A DNA stretch of 64,000 nt, taken from positions 1 to 64,000 of the forward strand of contig JAPOFX010000005.1 in assembly GCA_028283505.1 (NCBI GenBank), in the 5' to 3' direction. This DNA is from Candidatus Poseidoniales archaeon (GTDB taxonomy: Archaea; Thermoplasmatota; Poseidoniia; Poseidoniales; Thalassarchaeaceae). Both the position numbers and the translations under genes were made by a program. The notes under the pieces are model-generated. The model worked only from the letters and a program-made list of their open reading frames with translations. It had not been told where the DNA came from and did not search any database. Positions within the stretch are counted from its first letter, which is position 1, and each line of letters begins with the position of its first letter. Positions 42,512-50,805 of this stretch are shown here, piece after piece.

Positions 42512-43450
42512 ATGGACGCACTCCCTCATGACAGGTCCGAGCTTCTCTTTCGAGGAGGTCACCCAAGTCAAAAAATGACTGAATCAATAGATTCGTGGAC
42601 TCTGGCTATGACTACCGACGAACATGGAGGAGGAGAGGGTTCGGATCTCCAAATCACGGGGAGAGTTAGTTCCAAGGGCCGTGGGATCATTTCAGGATTG
42701 TTCGTGACAGACCGCTTGATTGGGGCTCATTTTCCTAGTTGTCGGATTCATTGGGCTCTGAAAGAAGGCGATTCTGTTGGAGATGGTGACGAGGTGCTCA
42801 GAATTTCAGGGCCATCCGGCGAAATCTTACGTTGTGAGAGGATTTTACTGAACATACTTGGAAGAATGTCAGGTATATCAACAAATACACAAAAATGGGT
42901 GTCAGAAGCGAGGAATATCGGAATCGCCTGCACAAGAAAGACTGATTGGGGGCTTCTAGACAAATGGGCGGTCCACGTTGGGGGAGGTCTCACTCACAGG
43001 CTCTCTAGAGCTGACGCTCTGATGATCAAGGAGAACGACTTAGCTTCTCTCGCTCCGGGCACATCTGATGAGTGTACTGCAGTTGATGTCGCAGTTGCCG
43101 GTATAGACATGTCCTCCCATGCAGAATTCGTGGTTGTAGAGGTCAGAGATGAATGTCAAGCTCTGGCAGCGTCGAGAAGGTGGGAAGAGATGCAACAAGA
43201 ACTTGGTGGTTGTGAGAGAATAGTTTTGTTACTGGATAATATGACCCCAGACATGTGTGCTATTATTCATTCCAGTTTGATTGAGAAAGGACTGCGTGAG
43301 TGGTGCATACTAGAGGGATCTGGGGGAGTGGTCTTTGATGACCTCAACAGATGGCAGGCATCGGGCGTAGACCTGGTCTCAACTAGTGCCTTGAATAGGG
43401 GAGTAGCCCCCCTTGATTTGTCGATGAAGGTGATTGAGGTGGTCGAGTGA
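42512..43450 (+). CDS. nadC: Nicotinate-nucleotide pyrophosphorylase (quinolinate phosphoribosyltransferase)
   Basis: A 312-residue NadC that makes nicotinate mononucleotide from quinolinate and PRPP in NAD synthesis. Motifs are ERILLNILGRMSGIST, ACTRKTDWGLLDKWAVHVGG (substrate-binding arginines and lysine), ADALMIKENDLASL, IVLLLDNMTP and the end LEGSGGVVFDD. NadA and NadB are not in the window. Its stop overlaps the next start by four bases (GTGA), so the two genes are coupled. Confidence 0.9.
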   Translation: MDALPHDRSELLFRGGHPSQKMTESIDSWTLAMTTDEHGGGEGSDLQITGRVSSKGRGIISGLFVTDRLIGAHFPSCRIHWALKEGDSVGDGDEVLRISGPSGEILRCERILLNILGRMSGISTNTQKWVSEARNIGIACTRKTDWGLLDKWAVHVGGGLTHRLSRADALMIKENDLASLAPGTSDECTAVDVAVAGIDMSSHAEFVVVEVRDECQALAASRRWEEMQQELGGCERIVLLLDNMTPDMCAIIHSSLIEKGLREWCILEGSGGVVFDDLNRWQASGVDLVSTSALNRGVAPLDLSMKVIEVVE

Positions 43451-44214
43451 CCAATATCCCTGATTCACATCCCAGAAAATCGTCACTCCTCTCTCGTCTG
43501 AAAATGGTCGATGGGGCGAAGAGGGGGCTTTTGGCAGATTCTGCGATGATTGCCCATGGTAGGGGGGAGGCGTACGACTATCTCTTGGGCGAGAAGACCA
43601 CTGCATCTGCCTCACTCGCAATTCGTGAAGCTGCTGCAAGGCTTCTTCATGCTAAGAGGCCTGTAATCTCGATGAACGGTAATTCGACAGTCCTCGCAGG
43701 GGCAGAGGCAATCAAAATTGCAGCTGTAGTAGGTTGCCCCATCGAAGTGAACATCTACTACAGAACAAAAGAAAGGATGACGCGACTTGTAGAAGAGCTA
43801 GAGACCATCAGAGAAGATCTCCTTGATAGTTCTCCTCCAGAAGAGAAAGATTCTATATCTGGGGTAGAAATACTGGGTTTAGTTTCTGATGGGAGAATTC
43901 GAGGACTGGAGGGGCCTAGGTCATTTTGTTCAGCAGATGGGATAGAGAAGGCCGATGTGGTCCTAGTTCCACTTGAAGATGGGGATCGCTGTGAGGCCCT
44001 GATTGCATTAGGCAAGGAGGTTATCGCCATTGATCTGAATCCTTTATCGAGAACCTCCAGGACATCAACGGTAACAATTGTTGATGAAGTTTCAAGGGCT
44101 CTCAGAGGAATCCTGAATGAGCTGTCTAGCAAGCCGGAGCCAAGCCCGTGGGACAATGATAGTGCCCTTAGAGGTGCCCTGGAAGTTATGAGAAATGCGC
44201 ATATGAGAATATGA
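43447..44214 (+). CDS. 4-phosphopantoate--beta-alanine ligase (archaeal phosphopantothenate synthetase)
   Basis: The archaeal enzyme that joins 4-phosphopantoate and beta-alanine. Family motifs: HPRKSSLLSRLKMVDG, MIAHGRGEAYDYLLGE, PVISMNGNSTVLA, ADVVLVPLEDGDRCEALIAL and IDLNPLSRTSRTSTVTIVDE. It works after pantoate kinase (4321-5298) in CoA synthesis. The GTG start overlaps the nadC stop, so two cofactor pathways share one transcript. The end lies next to the convergent dehydrogenase gene. Confidence 0.95.
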   Translation: MTNIPDSHPRKSSLLSRLKMVDGAKRGLLADSAMIAHGRGEAYDYLLGEKTTASASLAIREAAARLLHAKRPVISMNGNSTVLAGAEAIKIAAVVGCPIEVNIYYRTKERMTRLVEELETIREDLLDSSPPEEKDSISGVEILGLVSDGRIRGLEGPRSFCSADGIEKADVVLVPLEDGDRCEALIALGKEVIAIDLNPLSRTSRTSTVTIVDEVSRALRGILNELSSKPEPSPWDNDSALRGALEVMRNAHMRI

Positions 44215-44215
44215 A

Positions 44216-45400
44216 CTATGAAAATCTAGCTTTCAGCATTCTCGCGCACCTTTCGGCTATGGCTTCACCAACATCTGAGGTGCTAGCAGTGCCTCCCAAA
44301 TCATAAGTTACTGGTGCTCCCTCCTCGAAGTGTTGCCTTATCGCATTCTGCAATATTTCAGCACAGATATCGAGTGTTTCGTCCTTCTTTCTAAATCCTA
44401 ATGCCTCGAACATCATCTGGACTGATTGAATCATTGCAATTGGATTGACAATGTTCTTTCCTGCGTGTTTGGGAGCAGAGCCATGAACAGGCTCGAAGAG
44501 CATATGCCTTGGCCCCATATTCGCACTGGCTGACATGCCCATCCCTCCTTGGAGAACGCTGGCCAGGTCGGTGGCGATATCGCCGAACATATTCGGTAAG
44601 ACCACGATATCAAGATCTTCTGGATTTCTAACAAGCCACATGGTGAAGGCATCGATGTACGCCTCCTTGACAGGAATATCTTGATTGGAATCTGCGAATT
44701 CTCTGAAGATCTTTCTGAAAAGCTGGCAACCCCTAGTCACATTTGACTTGTCTACACACGTCACTGATTGGGGCTTTCCAGATTTTCTCTGCCTGACCTT
44801 TGCATAATCAAAAGCGAATCTAATTACTCTCTCGCTCCCACTCCTTGATATGGGGCGCGGGTCCCAAGCAACTTCCCCTTCAAGGCCTGGGAACTCCTCT
44901 ATAACAATCGGCTCGTCTTTCTTACCCAAGGCCCTCTGCTCCATCCTCCTAAGAAGAGAATGATAGAGGCCTTCGGTATTCTCACGAATCATGATTATAT
45001 CGACCAGATCCGGGTCCCAGACTTGCTTGTGAATACCATGGACCTTGTGTGTTACACCCGGATACAACCTGACTGGTCTGACATTTGCGTAAAGTTCCAG
45101 TCCGGAACGAAGGCCAAGGATAGTCTGCCCCCCTGCCATATCTCCGTTGGGAAGTCTGGCGTCAGGCCAACCAATAGCTCCCAGAAGAATAGCGTCTGAT
45201 TGGTCCCTACAATACTCAAATGAGCCTGCTGGCCACTCCTCCCCCGTTTCAAGGTAGTACTGTCCACCACAGGGAATTTCTTTGATTTCGAATGATAAAG
45301 GACTGTTTTCTTCGAATACTGATAGCACGCGTAGAGCTTCTCTCATAACTTCACGTCCGGTTCCATCACCCGGGAGAGCAGCCAGCCGATAGGTTGTCAT
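44216..45400 (-). CDS. Isopropylmalate/isocitrate-type decarboxylating dehydrogenase
   Basis: A beta-decarboxylating dehydrogenase of 394 residues. AALPGDGTGREVM, MIRENTEGLYHSL (the substrate loop), CVDKSNVTRGCQLF, LPNMFGDIATDLASVLQGGMG and EPVHGSAPKHAGKNIVNPI are family hallmarks. The pattern fits the LeuB/tartrate-dehydrogenase branch; the substrate could be 3-isopropylmalate, tartrate or a homologue and cannot be fixed by eye. No leu genes adjoin. ATG 45400 follows GGAGAG; an ATG at 45427 is an alternative. Confidence 0.85.
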   Translation of the reverse strand: MTTYRLAALPGDGTGREVMREALRVLSVFEENSPLSFEIKEIPCGGQYYLETGEEWPAGSFEYCRDQSDAILLGAIGWPDARLPNGDMAGGQTILGLRSGLELYANVRPVRLYPGVTHKVHGIHKQVWDPDLVDIIMIRENTEGLYHSLLRRMEQRALGKKDEPIVIEEFPGLEGEVAWDPRPISRSGSERVIRFAFDYAKVRQRKSGKPQSVTCVDKSNVTRGCQLFRKIFREFADSNQDIPVKEAYIDAFTMWLVRNPEDLDIVVLPNMFGDIATDLASVLQGGMGMSASANMGPRHMLFEPVHGSAPKHAGKNIVNPIAMIQSVQMMFEALGFRKKDETLDICAEILQNAIRQHFEEGAPVTYDLGGTASTSDVGEAIAERCARMLKARFS

Positions 45401-45498
45401 GCGGCTCTCCACTTGTTCATCGTTCATCAATTGAACCCTAACGACATTCCATCACTTGGAGAGTATAGTTCATAGACGGTCCCCGTAAATGGTGACAC

Positions 45499-46107
45499 GT
45501 GGAGCGCGCGCCCGAAGATGGTAAGGAAACCCCGCGTATCGATGTCAGGACACTCCCAGAATCGATTGCGAGGCTCTGGGAGACAATGCTCAGGCTCGAC
45601 CCATCATGGGATCTTGCGTCTTGGCTAGATGATAGAGCTGTGGAGGAGCTTGAGTTAGTAGAGAGCCACTTGGGCAGGGAGAGGCTGAGGTTAGAGCAAA
45701 GGCTTCACAGAATTGAGACTTTGGTTAAGCGACTCAAAAGGCAAAGGGAGGTTTCGGGAACTGGTGTCCAAGACCCTCACCAGAAAAATTTGTTCGACGT
45801 GTATGAACCCGAAAACAAGGCTGTGAAAGAAGCTGGCGAAGCCAGAGAAGAAGGGGAGGCGGCTGTCCAGTTCGGTTCACTTGATATTGGAGATGATCCT
45901 CTTCTGGCAATCGTAGCTGAGCATGTCCTTGGATTGCTGGAGCTCAATTCTTTAGATGGCCCTAGCCCCGTGCATTTCGACACTCTCATGGCAAGTCTGG
46001 TCCCTTTGGGAATCAGGGTGGACGATTTGGATGAGGCGATCGCTTGGTTACTCCAGAACGAGCTTATTTTGGAGATAGATGAGGATGCTTTCTGCTTAGG
46101 CGGATAA
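45499..46107 (+). CDS. Coiled-coil protein with C-terminal winged-helix-like domain
   Basis: No family recognised. A GTG-started protein of 202 residues. Residues 50-85 form a likely coiled coil (VEELELVESHLGRERLRLEQ onward), then an acidic linker, and the last 70 residues (LLAIVAEHVLGLLELNSLDG to EIDEDAFCLGG) look like a winged helix. Start 62 bases before the downstream methyltransferase-like gene suggests a joint role, for instance as a DNA-binding partner (inference only). Confidence 0.55.
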   Translation: MERAPEDGKETPRIDVRTLPESIARLWETMLRLDPSWDLASWLDDRAVEELELVESHLGRERLRLEQRLHRIETLVKRLKRQREVSGTGVQDPHQKNLFDVYEPENKAVKEAGEAREEGEAAVQFGSLDIGDDPLLAIVAEHVLGLLELNSLDGPSPVHFDTLMASLVPLGIRVDDLDEAIAWLLQNELILEIDEDAFCLGG

Positions 46108-46169
46108 GGAATAACCCCCACAAATATACAACCCTTCAAAAAAGGGGTTCTAGTCCTAGGTTTGGTAAC

Positions 46170-48137
46170 ATGGTTAGCGAAGCCTCGGGTTGGTATGCCA
46201 GATTGGATCAGGCCTGTCCTGATAGAATCGAGCAGATTCGCCGATGGTTGGACTTTTGGGAGGCTTCAACCATCTCTGGTACGCCAATTGCAGCATCATT
46301 ACCTAGCTCTTGGCCTACCCTTCCTGCCGGTCTCTTGACTGATCCGGGAGCGGTGTTGGATAGATTGCTATCCAGATTCGAAGCAGTCGCTGACGGTCGA
46401 TCACCAAAAGGTGCGTATTCCACTCCAAGTAGGCTAATAGGGTCGATTTTAGCCGATGAATTAGCGAGTGGCGGTCCATCTAAGAAGAAGGAATCTCCTC
46501 CATCAGTGTCACTTTCCGCTATCCCTCCAGCTTTCAGAGATTACGCTGAAAGACTCAATATGGAAGCGATGCTTAAACCCGGAAAGGACGACTATGATGA
46601 CAGCTCTGATAGTACATCTTCCGGCATCCCTCTTCCATTTGCCGACCCATGCTGTGGAGCTGGGGTTGTCGCCTCTCAGCTAATTAGGCTTCACTCTCAG
46701 AGGATTGAGCACTTGGACGAAGAACAGAGATGTTCTGACACTCTAAAGCTAATTGAGGGGATGCAATTGATGGATTCATCTGATATTGCTGTGGAATCCT
46801 CAAGGAGGAGGATACTGATAACGCTGGGTAAGGCTGGGCTAGTAGACTTGTCTGGAGACAGCAGAACTCAGATGATTGGTAGATCCGAGGCAGAGATGAT
46901 TCTCGAGAGCAGTGTTATCCAAGGAGACCCGCTTCTTGGAGAATGGCCATGGAACGAGGGACCCAGGCTACTGGTCAGCAGACCCCCTTGGATCAGAATC
47001 AAAGACAGATTTAGAGGTCATGAAAATGGCAGTATACTCAGAAAGAGTCTCTCAAGCAAGCTACGTAATGCTCTGGAAAGTGATGGTAGTCTGAGGTTCT
47101 CTGCTTTGAGAGGGAATGTCAACATGTACAGACTTTTCTTGGAGAGGTCTATTCAACTCGTTAGAGACGGTGGAAGGTTGAGGATGGTAGTTCCAGACTC
47201 ATTACTGAGGGAGAAAAGTAGCGTCCCTCTGAGGAAACTTCTGGTCGATGGCAACGATTGGTTCTCAACTTGGTCCTTCCCGGATTCTCAGAGAGTGTTT
47301 CCCGGCATAAGCCAAGGCGTCGCGGTAGTCGGTCTTGAAATCGGTGGAAACACTGCCAAAATGATGAGCTATGGTCCACTAACCGTGAATGACATCTCTA
47401 ATAATTCGGGTTTGTCCAGGGGGGCTCCCTGTCTGGAACTAGAAAGGGGGACATGGTCATCATGGACCGATGCAACGTGGGCTGTACCAAGAATGCCTGT
47501 AGACCCATATGAAAGAAGAGCGGTAGTTGATGCTATTGGCAGATTGGCGGACAAGCCAAGGCTATCCGAAGCAGGTAGTTGGCTGAATCCTGATGGTAAT
47601 TCCGTAAAGGTCAGAGTGGGGGAGATTGACCAAAGCTCTTGGTCGGACTGCATCGAGGATTGGAATGACGATGAGTTTGCAATACCCTTCATTAGGAGCG
47701 CTCACTTTATGTCCATTGATGGTGAGGTCAGACTGCATCATCCCTCATTTGAGGACGATGTAGAGGAAGGCGCAATTCAGATGTCCCAGTCCGTTTGGAC
47801 GGGAGAGAAAAAATCAACCGCTGGACCGCGGATTGCATGTCAAGCAATTCTCAATTCGAATGATGATAGGCGACTTCACTGGGCTGTGATTCCAGAGGGT
47901 TGCGTGCTCAGTAATTCAGTCAATTATCTAGATTTCTCCGACGAGGTATTGGAGTCAATAGTTAATCGCGGGACTGGGTCCCTTGTTTTGGGACTTGAGT
48001 GGCTCTGTAAGATTATGAATTCCAAGGATTTGGAGATTTGGTCCAAGACATGGGGAGCTAATAATAACGTGAATAATTACGAGATTGAGAGTCTCCCATT
48101 CCCTGTTCCGGAAGATGATTTGGCATTTTCAATTTAG
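46170..48137 (+). CDS. Eco57I-like DNA methyltransferase-fold protein with altered motif IV
   Basis: The layout is that of Eco57I-class N6-adenine methyltransferases: KGAYSTPSRLIGSILADEL, SAM motif I FADPCCGAGVVAS near residue 155, then GDPLLGEWPW, LVSRPPWIRIKDR at the place of NPPYIR, MYRLFLERSIQLVRDGGRL and RMVVPDSLLREKSSVPLRKL. The catalytic tetrapeptide [NDS]PP[YFW] reads RPPW here, with the usual Asn/Asp/Ser replaced by Arg, so target methylation is in doubt. No restriction nuclease is adjacent. It may be a defunct or repurposed enzyme, or it may bind DNA only. Confidence 0.75.
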   Translation: MVSEASGWYARLDQACPDRIEQIRRWLDFWEASTISGTPIAASLPSSWPTLPAGLLTDPGAVLDRLLSRFEAVADGRSPKGAYSTPSRLIGSILADELASGGPSKKKESPPSVSLSAIPPAFRDYAERLNMEAMLKPGKDDYDDSSDSTSSGIPLPFADPCCGAGVVASQLIRLHSQRIEHLDEEQRCSDTLKLIEGMQLMDSSDIAVESSRRRILITLGKAGLVDLSGDSRTQMIGRSEAEMILESSVIQGDPLLGEWPWNEGPRLLVSRPPWIRIKDRFRGHENGSILRKSLSSKLRNALESDGSLRFSALRGNVNMYRLFLERSIQLVRDGGRLRMVVPDSLLREKSSVPLRKLLVDGNDWFSTWSFPDSQRVFPGISQGVAVVGLEIGGNTAKMMSYGPLTVNDISNNSGLSRGAPCLELERGTWSSWTDATWAVPRMPVDPYERRAVVDAIGRLADKPRLSEAGSWLNPDGNSVKVRVGEIDQSSWSDCIEDWNDDEFAIPFIRSAHFMSIDGEVRLHHPSFEDDVEEGAIQMSQSVWTGEKKSTAGPRIACQAILNSNDDRRLHWAVIPEGCVLSNSVNYLDFSDEVLESIVNRGTGSLVLGLEWLCKIMNSKDLEIWSKTWGANNNVNNYEIESLPFPVPEDDLAFSI

Positions 48138-48158
48138 CACGAACGATACTAGCACCAA

Positions 48159-48178
48159 AACGGAAATAGATTTCCGTT
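48159..48178. repeat. Perfect 9-bp inverted repeat
   Basis: AACGGAAAT-AG-ATTTCCGTT, 22 bases after the methyltransferase-like gene and about 100 bases before the THEP1 gene. It could be a terminator hairpin (no T-run follows) or an operator. The GGAAAT/ATTTCC arms recall the repeat at 29045-29088. Confidence 0.6.
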
Positions 48179-48278
48179 CTTGGGAAGAATAGGACTTGCG
48201 GGACCGAATAGACTATTATCGTTGCTTATCCTACAATGGCTTACTATCACGTGAGTGAAGCAGAGAGGAGGCGTAATT

Positions 48279-48839
48279 ATGGGCATCAATCCTAAGATAG
48301 GGATAACTGGCCTCCCCCGATCTGGTAAATCTGCCGTACTAGACAAAGTTGTCAAGATGATTGAAGAGGAGCGGTCTGACTCTTCCGGAATACCTGTTAT
48401 CGCAGGAATGAGATCTGAAGCCATAATCGAAAATGGAGAGAGAGTTGGTTACGCCTGCGTTGACATCGTTAGTGGCGAGAGGGGAGTGATGGCTCACAAG
48501 GAAATCGACTCTCGGCACAGGGTCCTCGGATACGGTATAGACCCTAGTGAAATAGACAGGGTTGGGGTCCCAGCGATACTCAATGCTGTGGGTAACTGTC
48601 AATATTTGGTTGTTGATGAGGTTGGAAAGTTCACTGTGGAAAGTGAGGGTTTTGTTTCGGCCGTCAGAGAGGCGCTGAAGTATGATATGCCATCCCTATT
48701 GACTCTGCACAAAAAGAGCCGTCACCCTTTGCTCCAGGATATCAGGAGGAGGGATGATGGACGAATCTTAGAGGTGACTCCTGTAAATAGAGCCCTCCTT
48801 CCATACAAAATACTGAAGCTAATTCAACAAGACTACTAA
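48279..48839 (+). CDS. THEP1-type nucleoside-triphosphatase
   Basis: A small P-loop NTPase: IGITGLPRSGKSAV (Walker A), AGMRSEAIIENGERVGY, YLVVDEVGKFTVES (Walker B) and SLLTLHKKSRHPL are the marks of the THEP1/NTPase family. THEP1 hydrolyses NTPs slowly and has a debated cellular role. ATG 48279 with GAGGAGG upstream is chosen over a GTG at 48255. It is followed by a small membrane gene after 41 bases. Confidence 0.88.
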   Translation: MGINPKIGITGLPRSGKSAVLDKVVKMIEEERSDSSGIPVIAGMRSEAIIENGERVGYACVDIVSGERGVMAHKEIDSRHRVLGYGIDPSEIDRVGVPAILNAVGNCQYLVVDEVGKFTVESEGFVSAVREALKYDMPSLLTLHKKSRHPLLQDIRRRDDGRILEVTPVNRALLPYKILKLIQQDY

Positions 48840-48880
48840 CTTAGGTGAAGTTGATTCACTTAACCCTCCTCTGATATAGC

Positions 48881-49252
48881 ATGGAGTCTCCGGCAACACG
48901 GCTCGAGAGAGTTCTTCTCGGTGTTCTAATAGCCTTGGTTTTCCTAACCTCCATTTCAATAACAGATGGCATGATAGTTATTTTTAATGAGGATTCCACT
49001 ATGGAAGACAAGAGGGCTTTGGTATTCCCATTTCTTTCAATCATTATCGGGGTCTTTGTACTATCTTTGAGAAACGCAACAGGGAGGGAGCACGGTGAAT
49101 TCTTCCTCGATTCGTGGATAAGTAGAGAGCGTGAAGAGGAGATGATTCCCCGCCTGAAGAGGGAGCAGGAAGATGCTAGCGTAGAAAAAATGGGAGGAGC
49201 ATGGGCTGAGCTTGAGAAAGTACACCTAGAAAAAAGCTTGGAAGAGGAGTAG
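48881..49252 (+). CDS. Small membrane protein with C-terminal charged tail
   Basis: A 123-residue protein, no family recognised. Two hydrophobic segments (VLLGVLIALVFLTSISI, and LVFPFLSIIIGVFVLSL) form a hairpin, and the last 50 residues are highly charged and probably coiled (REREEEMIPRLKREQEDAS). The tail is likely cytoplasmic. The neighbours THEP1 and GcvH give no clear hint. Length and codon use look like a real gene. Confidence 0.55.
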   Translation: MESPATRLERVLLGVLIALVFLTSISITDGMIVIFNEDSTMEDKRALVFPFLSIIIGVFVLSLRNATGREHGEFFLDSWISREREEEMIPRLKREQEDASVEKMGGAWAELEKVHLEKSLEEE

Positions 49253-49302
49253 GGGGACGAAGGTTTGAGTGCCAAGTCCCTCTCGTGCATGGTGGTGAGG
49301 AT

Positions 49303-49686
49303 ATGAGCGAGGTCCCCGATGAGCTACGGTATACGAAAGAACACGAATGGATCAGGATCGAAGGAGATAATGTGGTAATCGGAGTCACTGACTATGCTCA
49401 GGATGCGTTAACAGATGTTGTATGGGTTGAATTGCCTGAAATTGGGGCCGTCGTAGGGTCAATGGAGTCTTTCGCAAGTGTAGAGTCTGTGAAGTCAGTA
49501 AGCGAGATCTACGCACCCGTCAGTGGTGAGGTACTCGAAGTGAATGATTCTCTAGAGGACTCTCCTGAACAAATCAATGAGGACCCTTATGGAAATGGCT
49601 GGATTTGCAAAATGGCCATAAGTGATCCTGCAGAGTTGGTAGATCTTCTTGATGGGGCTACTTATCGAAGTCTCATTGAGGAATAA
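49303..49686 (+). CDS. gcvH: Glycine cleavage system H protein
   Basis: A lipoyl carrier of 127 residues. YTKEHEWIRIEGDNVVIGVT, the LTDVVWVELPEIG strand and the lipoylation hairpin ASVESVKSVSEIYAPVSGEV (Lys64) are all typical. H shuttles the methylamine group between P, T and L proteins; in some organisms it also serves lipoate assembly. No gcvT, gcvP or lpd lies nearby. ATG 49303 after GGTGAGG is chosen. The stop overlaps the RNase H start by one base (TAATG). Confidence 0.95.
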   Translation: MSEVPDELRYTKEHEWIRIEGDNVVIGVTDYAQDALTDVVWVELPEIGAVVGSMESFASVESVKSVSEIYAPVSGEVLEVNDSLEDSPEQINEDPYGNGWICKMAISDPAELVDLLDGATYRSLIEE

Positions 49687-50225
49687 TGATGGGGAAAGAT
49701 TCCACGTACATCTACTTTGATGGATCTTGTAGTGAGAATAGGAATGTGGGCCCTGAGACGCCAGCTGGATGGGGTTTTTGTGTAATAATTGGAGATAATG
49801 GCATAGGAAAGGGCCATGGTGAGCTTGTCAAAGAGATGAGTGGTAAGGTAGTCACAGAGGCTGGTAAGGAAGGATATCTTGGTGCCACCGTGGGTTCCAA
49901 TAATACCGCCGAATTAAGTGCGTTTGCTCATGCATTGAGATGGGTCCTAATGAGTTGCAACTCAGGTATAGTAGTATTGAGGGGAGATTCGGAATATGCC
50001 ATCAATGTGGGTTCCGGAAAATGGAAGGGTAAGGCAAACAAGGAGTTGGTCAGGTCTGTACGAAACCTATGGAACGAGGTTTCATCATCAATCGAGGTCT
50101 CTGTCGAACATGTGCGAGCCCATGAAGGACATAGATGGAATGAGCGTGCAGATCATTTGGCATTTAGAGCCATGAAGGGAGAATCCGCTCTCCCGTTTCA
50201 ATTCTGGAAACCAGGTAGAAGATGA
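49686..50225 (+). CDS. rnhA: Ribonuclease HI
   Basis: A 179-residue RNase H1-type enzyme cleaving RNA in RNA/DNA hybrids. The four carboxylates are present: Asp in YIYFDGSCSENR, Glu in NNTAELSAFAHAL, Asp in LRGDSEYAIN and Asp in HEGHRWNERADHLAF, along with the flexible-loop histidine. Many archaea rely on RNase HII, so a type 1 enzyme here is an addition. A second ATG follows directly at 49689. It ends next to the convergent membrane gene. Confidence 0.93.
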   Translation: MMGKDSTYIYFDGSCSENRNVGPETPAGWGFCVIIGDNGIGKGHGELVKEMSGKVVTEAGKEGYLGATVGSNNTAELSAFAHALRWVLMSCNSGIVVLRGDSEYAINVGSGKWKGKANKELVRSVRNLWNEVSSSIEVSVEHVRAHEGHRWNERADHLAFRAMKGESALPFQFWKPGRR

Positions 50226-50750
50226 TTAGATGATTTGTAGAAGATATAGGAAGCCGAGAAAGGCGTGTATTATCACCAATACCGCCATCACATCTCCAAG
50301 TCTTCGATGAAGGTTTCTTGCTCTGGTAAATTCTTCCACATCTGCCCTAGAACGGCTTGCCTTGCGTCCCATGGACCATAGAATTGTCATTAGTATGAGT
50401 GCAAGTATTCCCGACCATCCATGATAATGCCCCGGTATGAGTTGCCTTGATGCCTCGCTCAATCCTTCACCAAGCATAATCGACTCAATTATTCTGGAGG
50501 AGAAAGCCACCACTATAACCAACAAAAGATATGCCATTATTCTGTTTCCATTCCTTTCGTGATTTCGTATTGCATTTACCATCTCTTTTTGTTCAATATC
50601 GATTTTCTGATGCCTCCAAGACCTCTGCCTCATGAATGCCCATATCAGCACCGTTGCCAGTACTGGATGCGCCATCAGAATGGCTATTCTGAGAAAATCC
50701 ACGATGCCCCCATGCTGTATCCACTTATTTCCTCTACTGACGCCTTGCAT
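50226..50750 (-). CDS. Four-helix membrane protein, possible b-type cytochrome
   Basis: A 174-residue protein with about four transmembrane helices. Histidines sit at helix edges (LMAHPVLATVLIWAF, GHYHGWSGILALIL, HRRLGDVMAVLVIIHAFLGF), a pattern seen in haem-binding DUF4405/4079-type proteins, so a haem-b protein is possible, not shown. The ATG at 50750 lies inside a perfect inverted repeat (50741-50759). A later start at Met25 is possible. It ends one base after the RNase HI stop. Confidence 0.5.
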   Translation of the reverse strand: MQGVSRGNKWIQHGGIVDFLRIAILMAHPVLATVLIWAFMRQRSWRHQKIDIEQKEMVNAIRNHERNGNRIMAYLLLVIVVAFSSRIIESIMLGEGLSEASRQLIPGHYHGWSGILALILMTILWSMGRKASRSRADVEEFTRARNLHRRLGDVMAVLVIIHAFLGFLYLLQII

Positions 50751-50759
50751 AGCAAGGCG
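50741..50759. repeat. Perfect 8-bp inverted repeat over a start codon
   Basis: CGCCTTGC-ATA-GCAAGGCG. It covers the presumed ATG of the membrane protein at 50226-50750, and sits in the promoter gap of the divergent PIN-domain gene. As RNA it would hide the start codon in a stem; as DNA it could be an operator. Confidence 0.65.
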
Positions 50760-50805
50760 ATGTGTTGATGTACAGAGCGCATAGGCCGTGAGGTAGGGTT
50801 GTACT

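Noticed and set aside
46170-48137. Restriction-modification or BREX/DISARM locus
   Set aside because: No nuclease, helicase, phosphatase or other system partner is adjacent, and the catalytic motif is altered.
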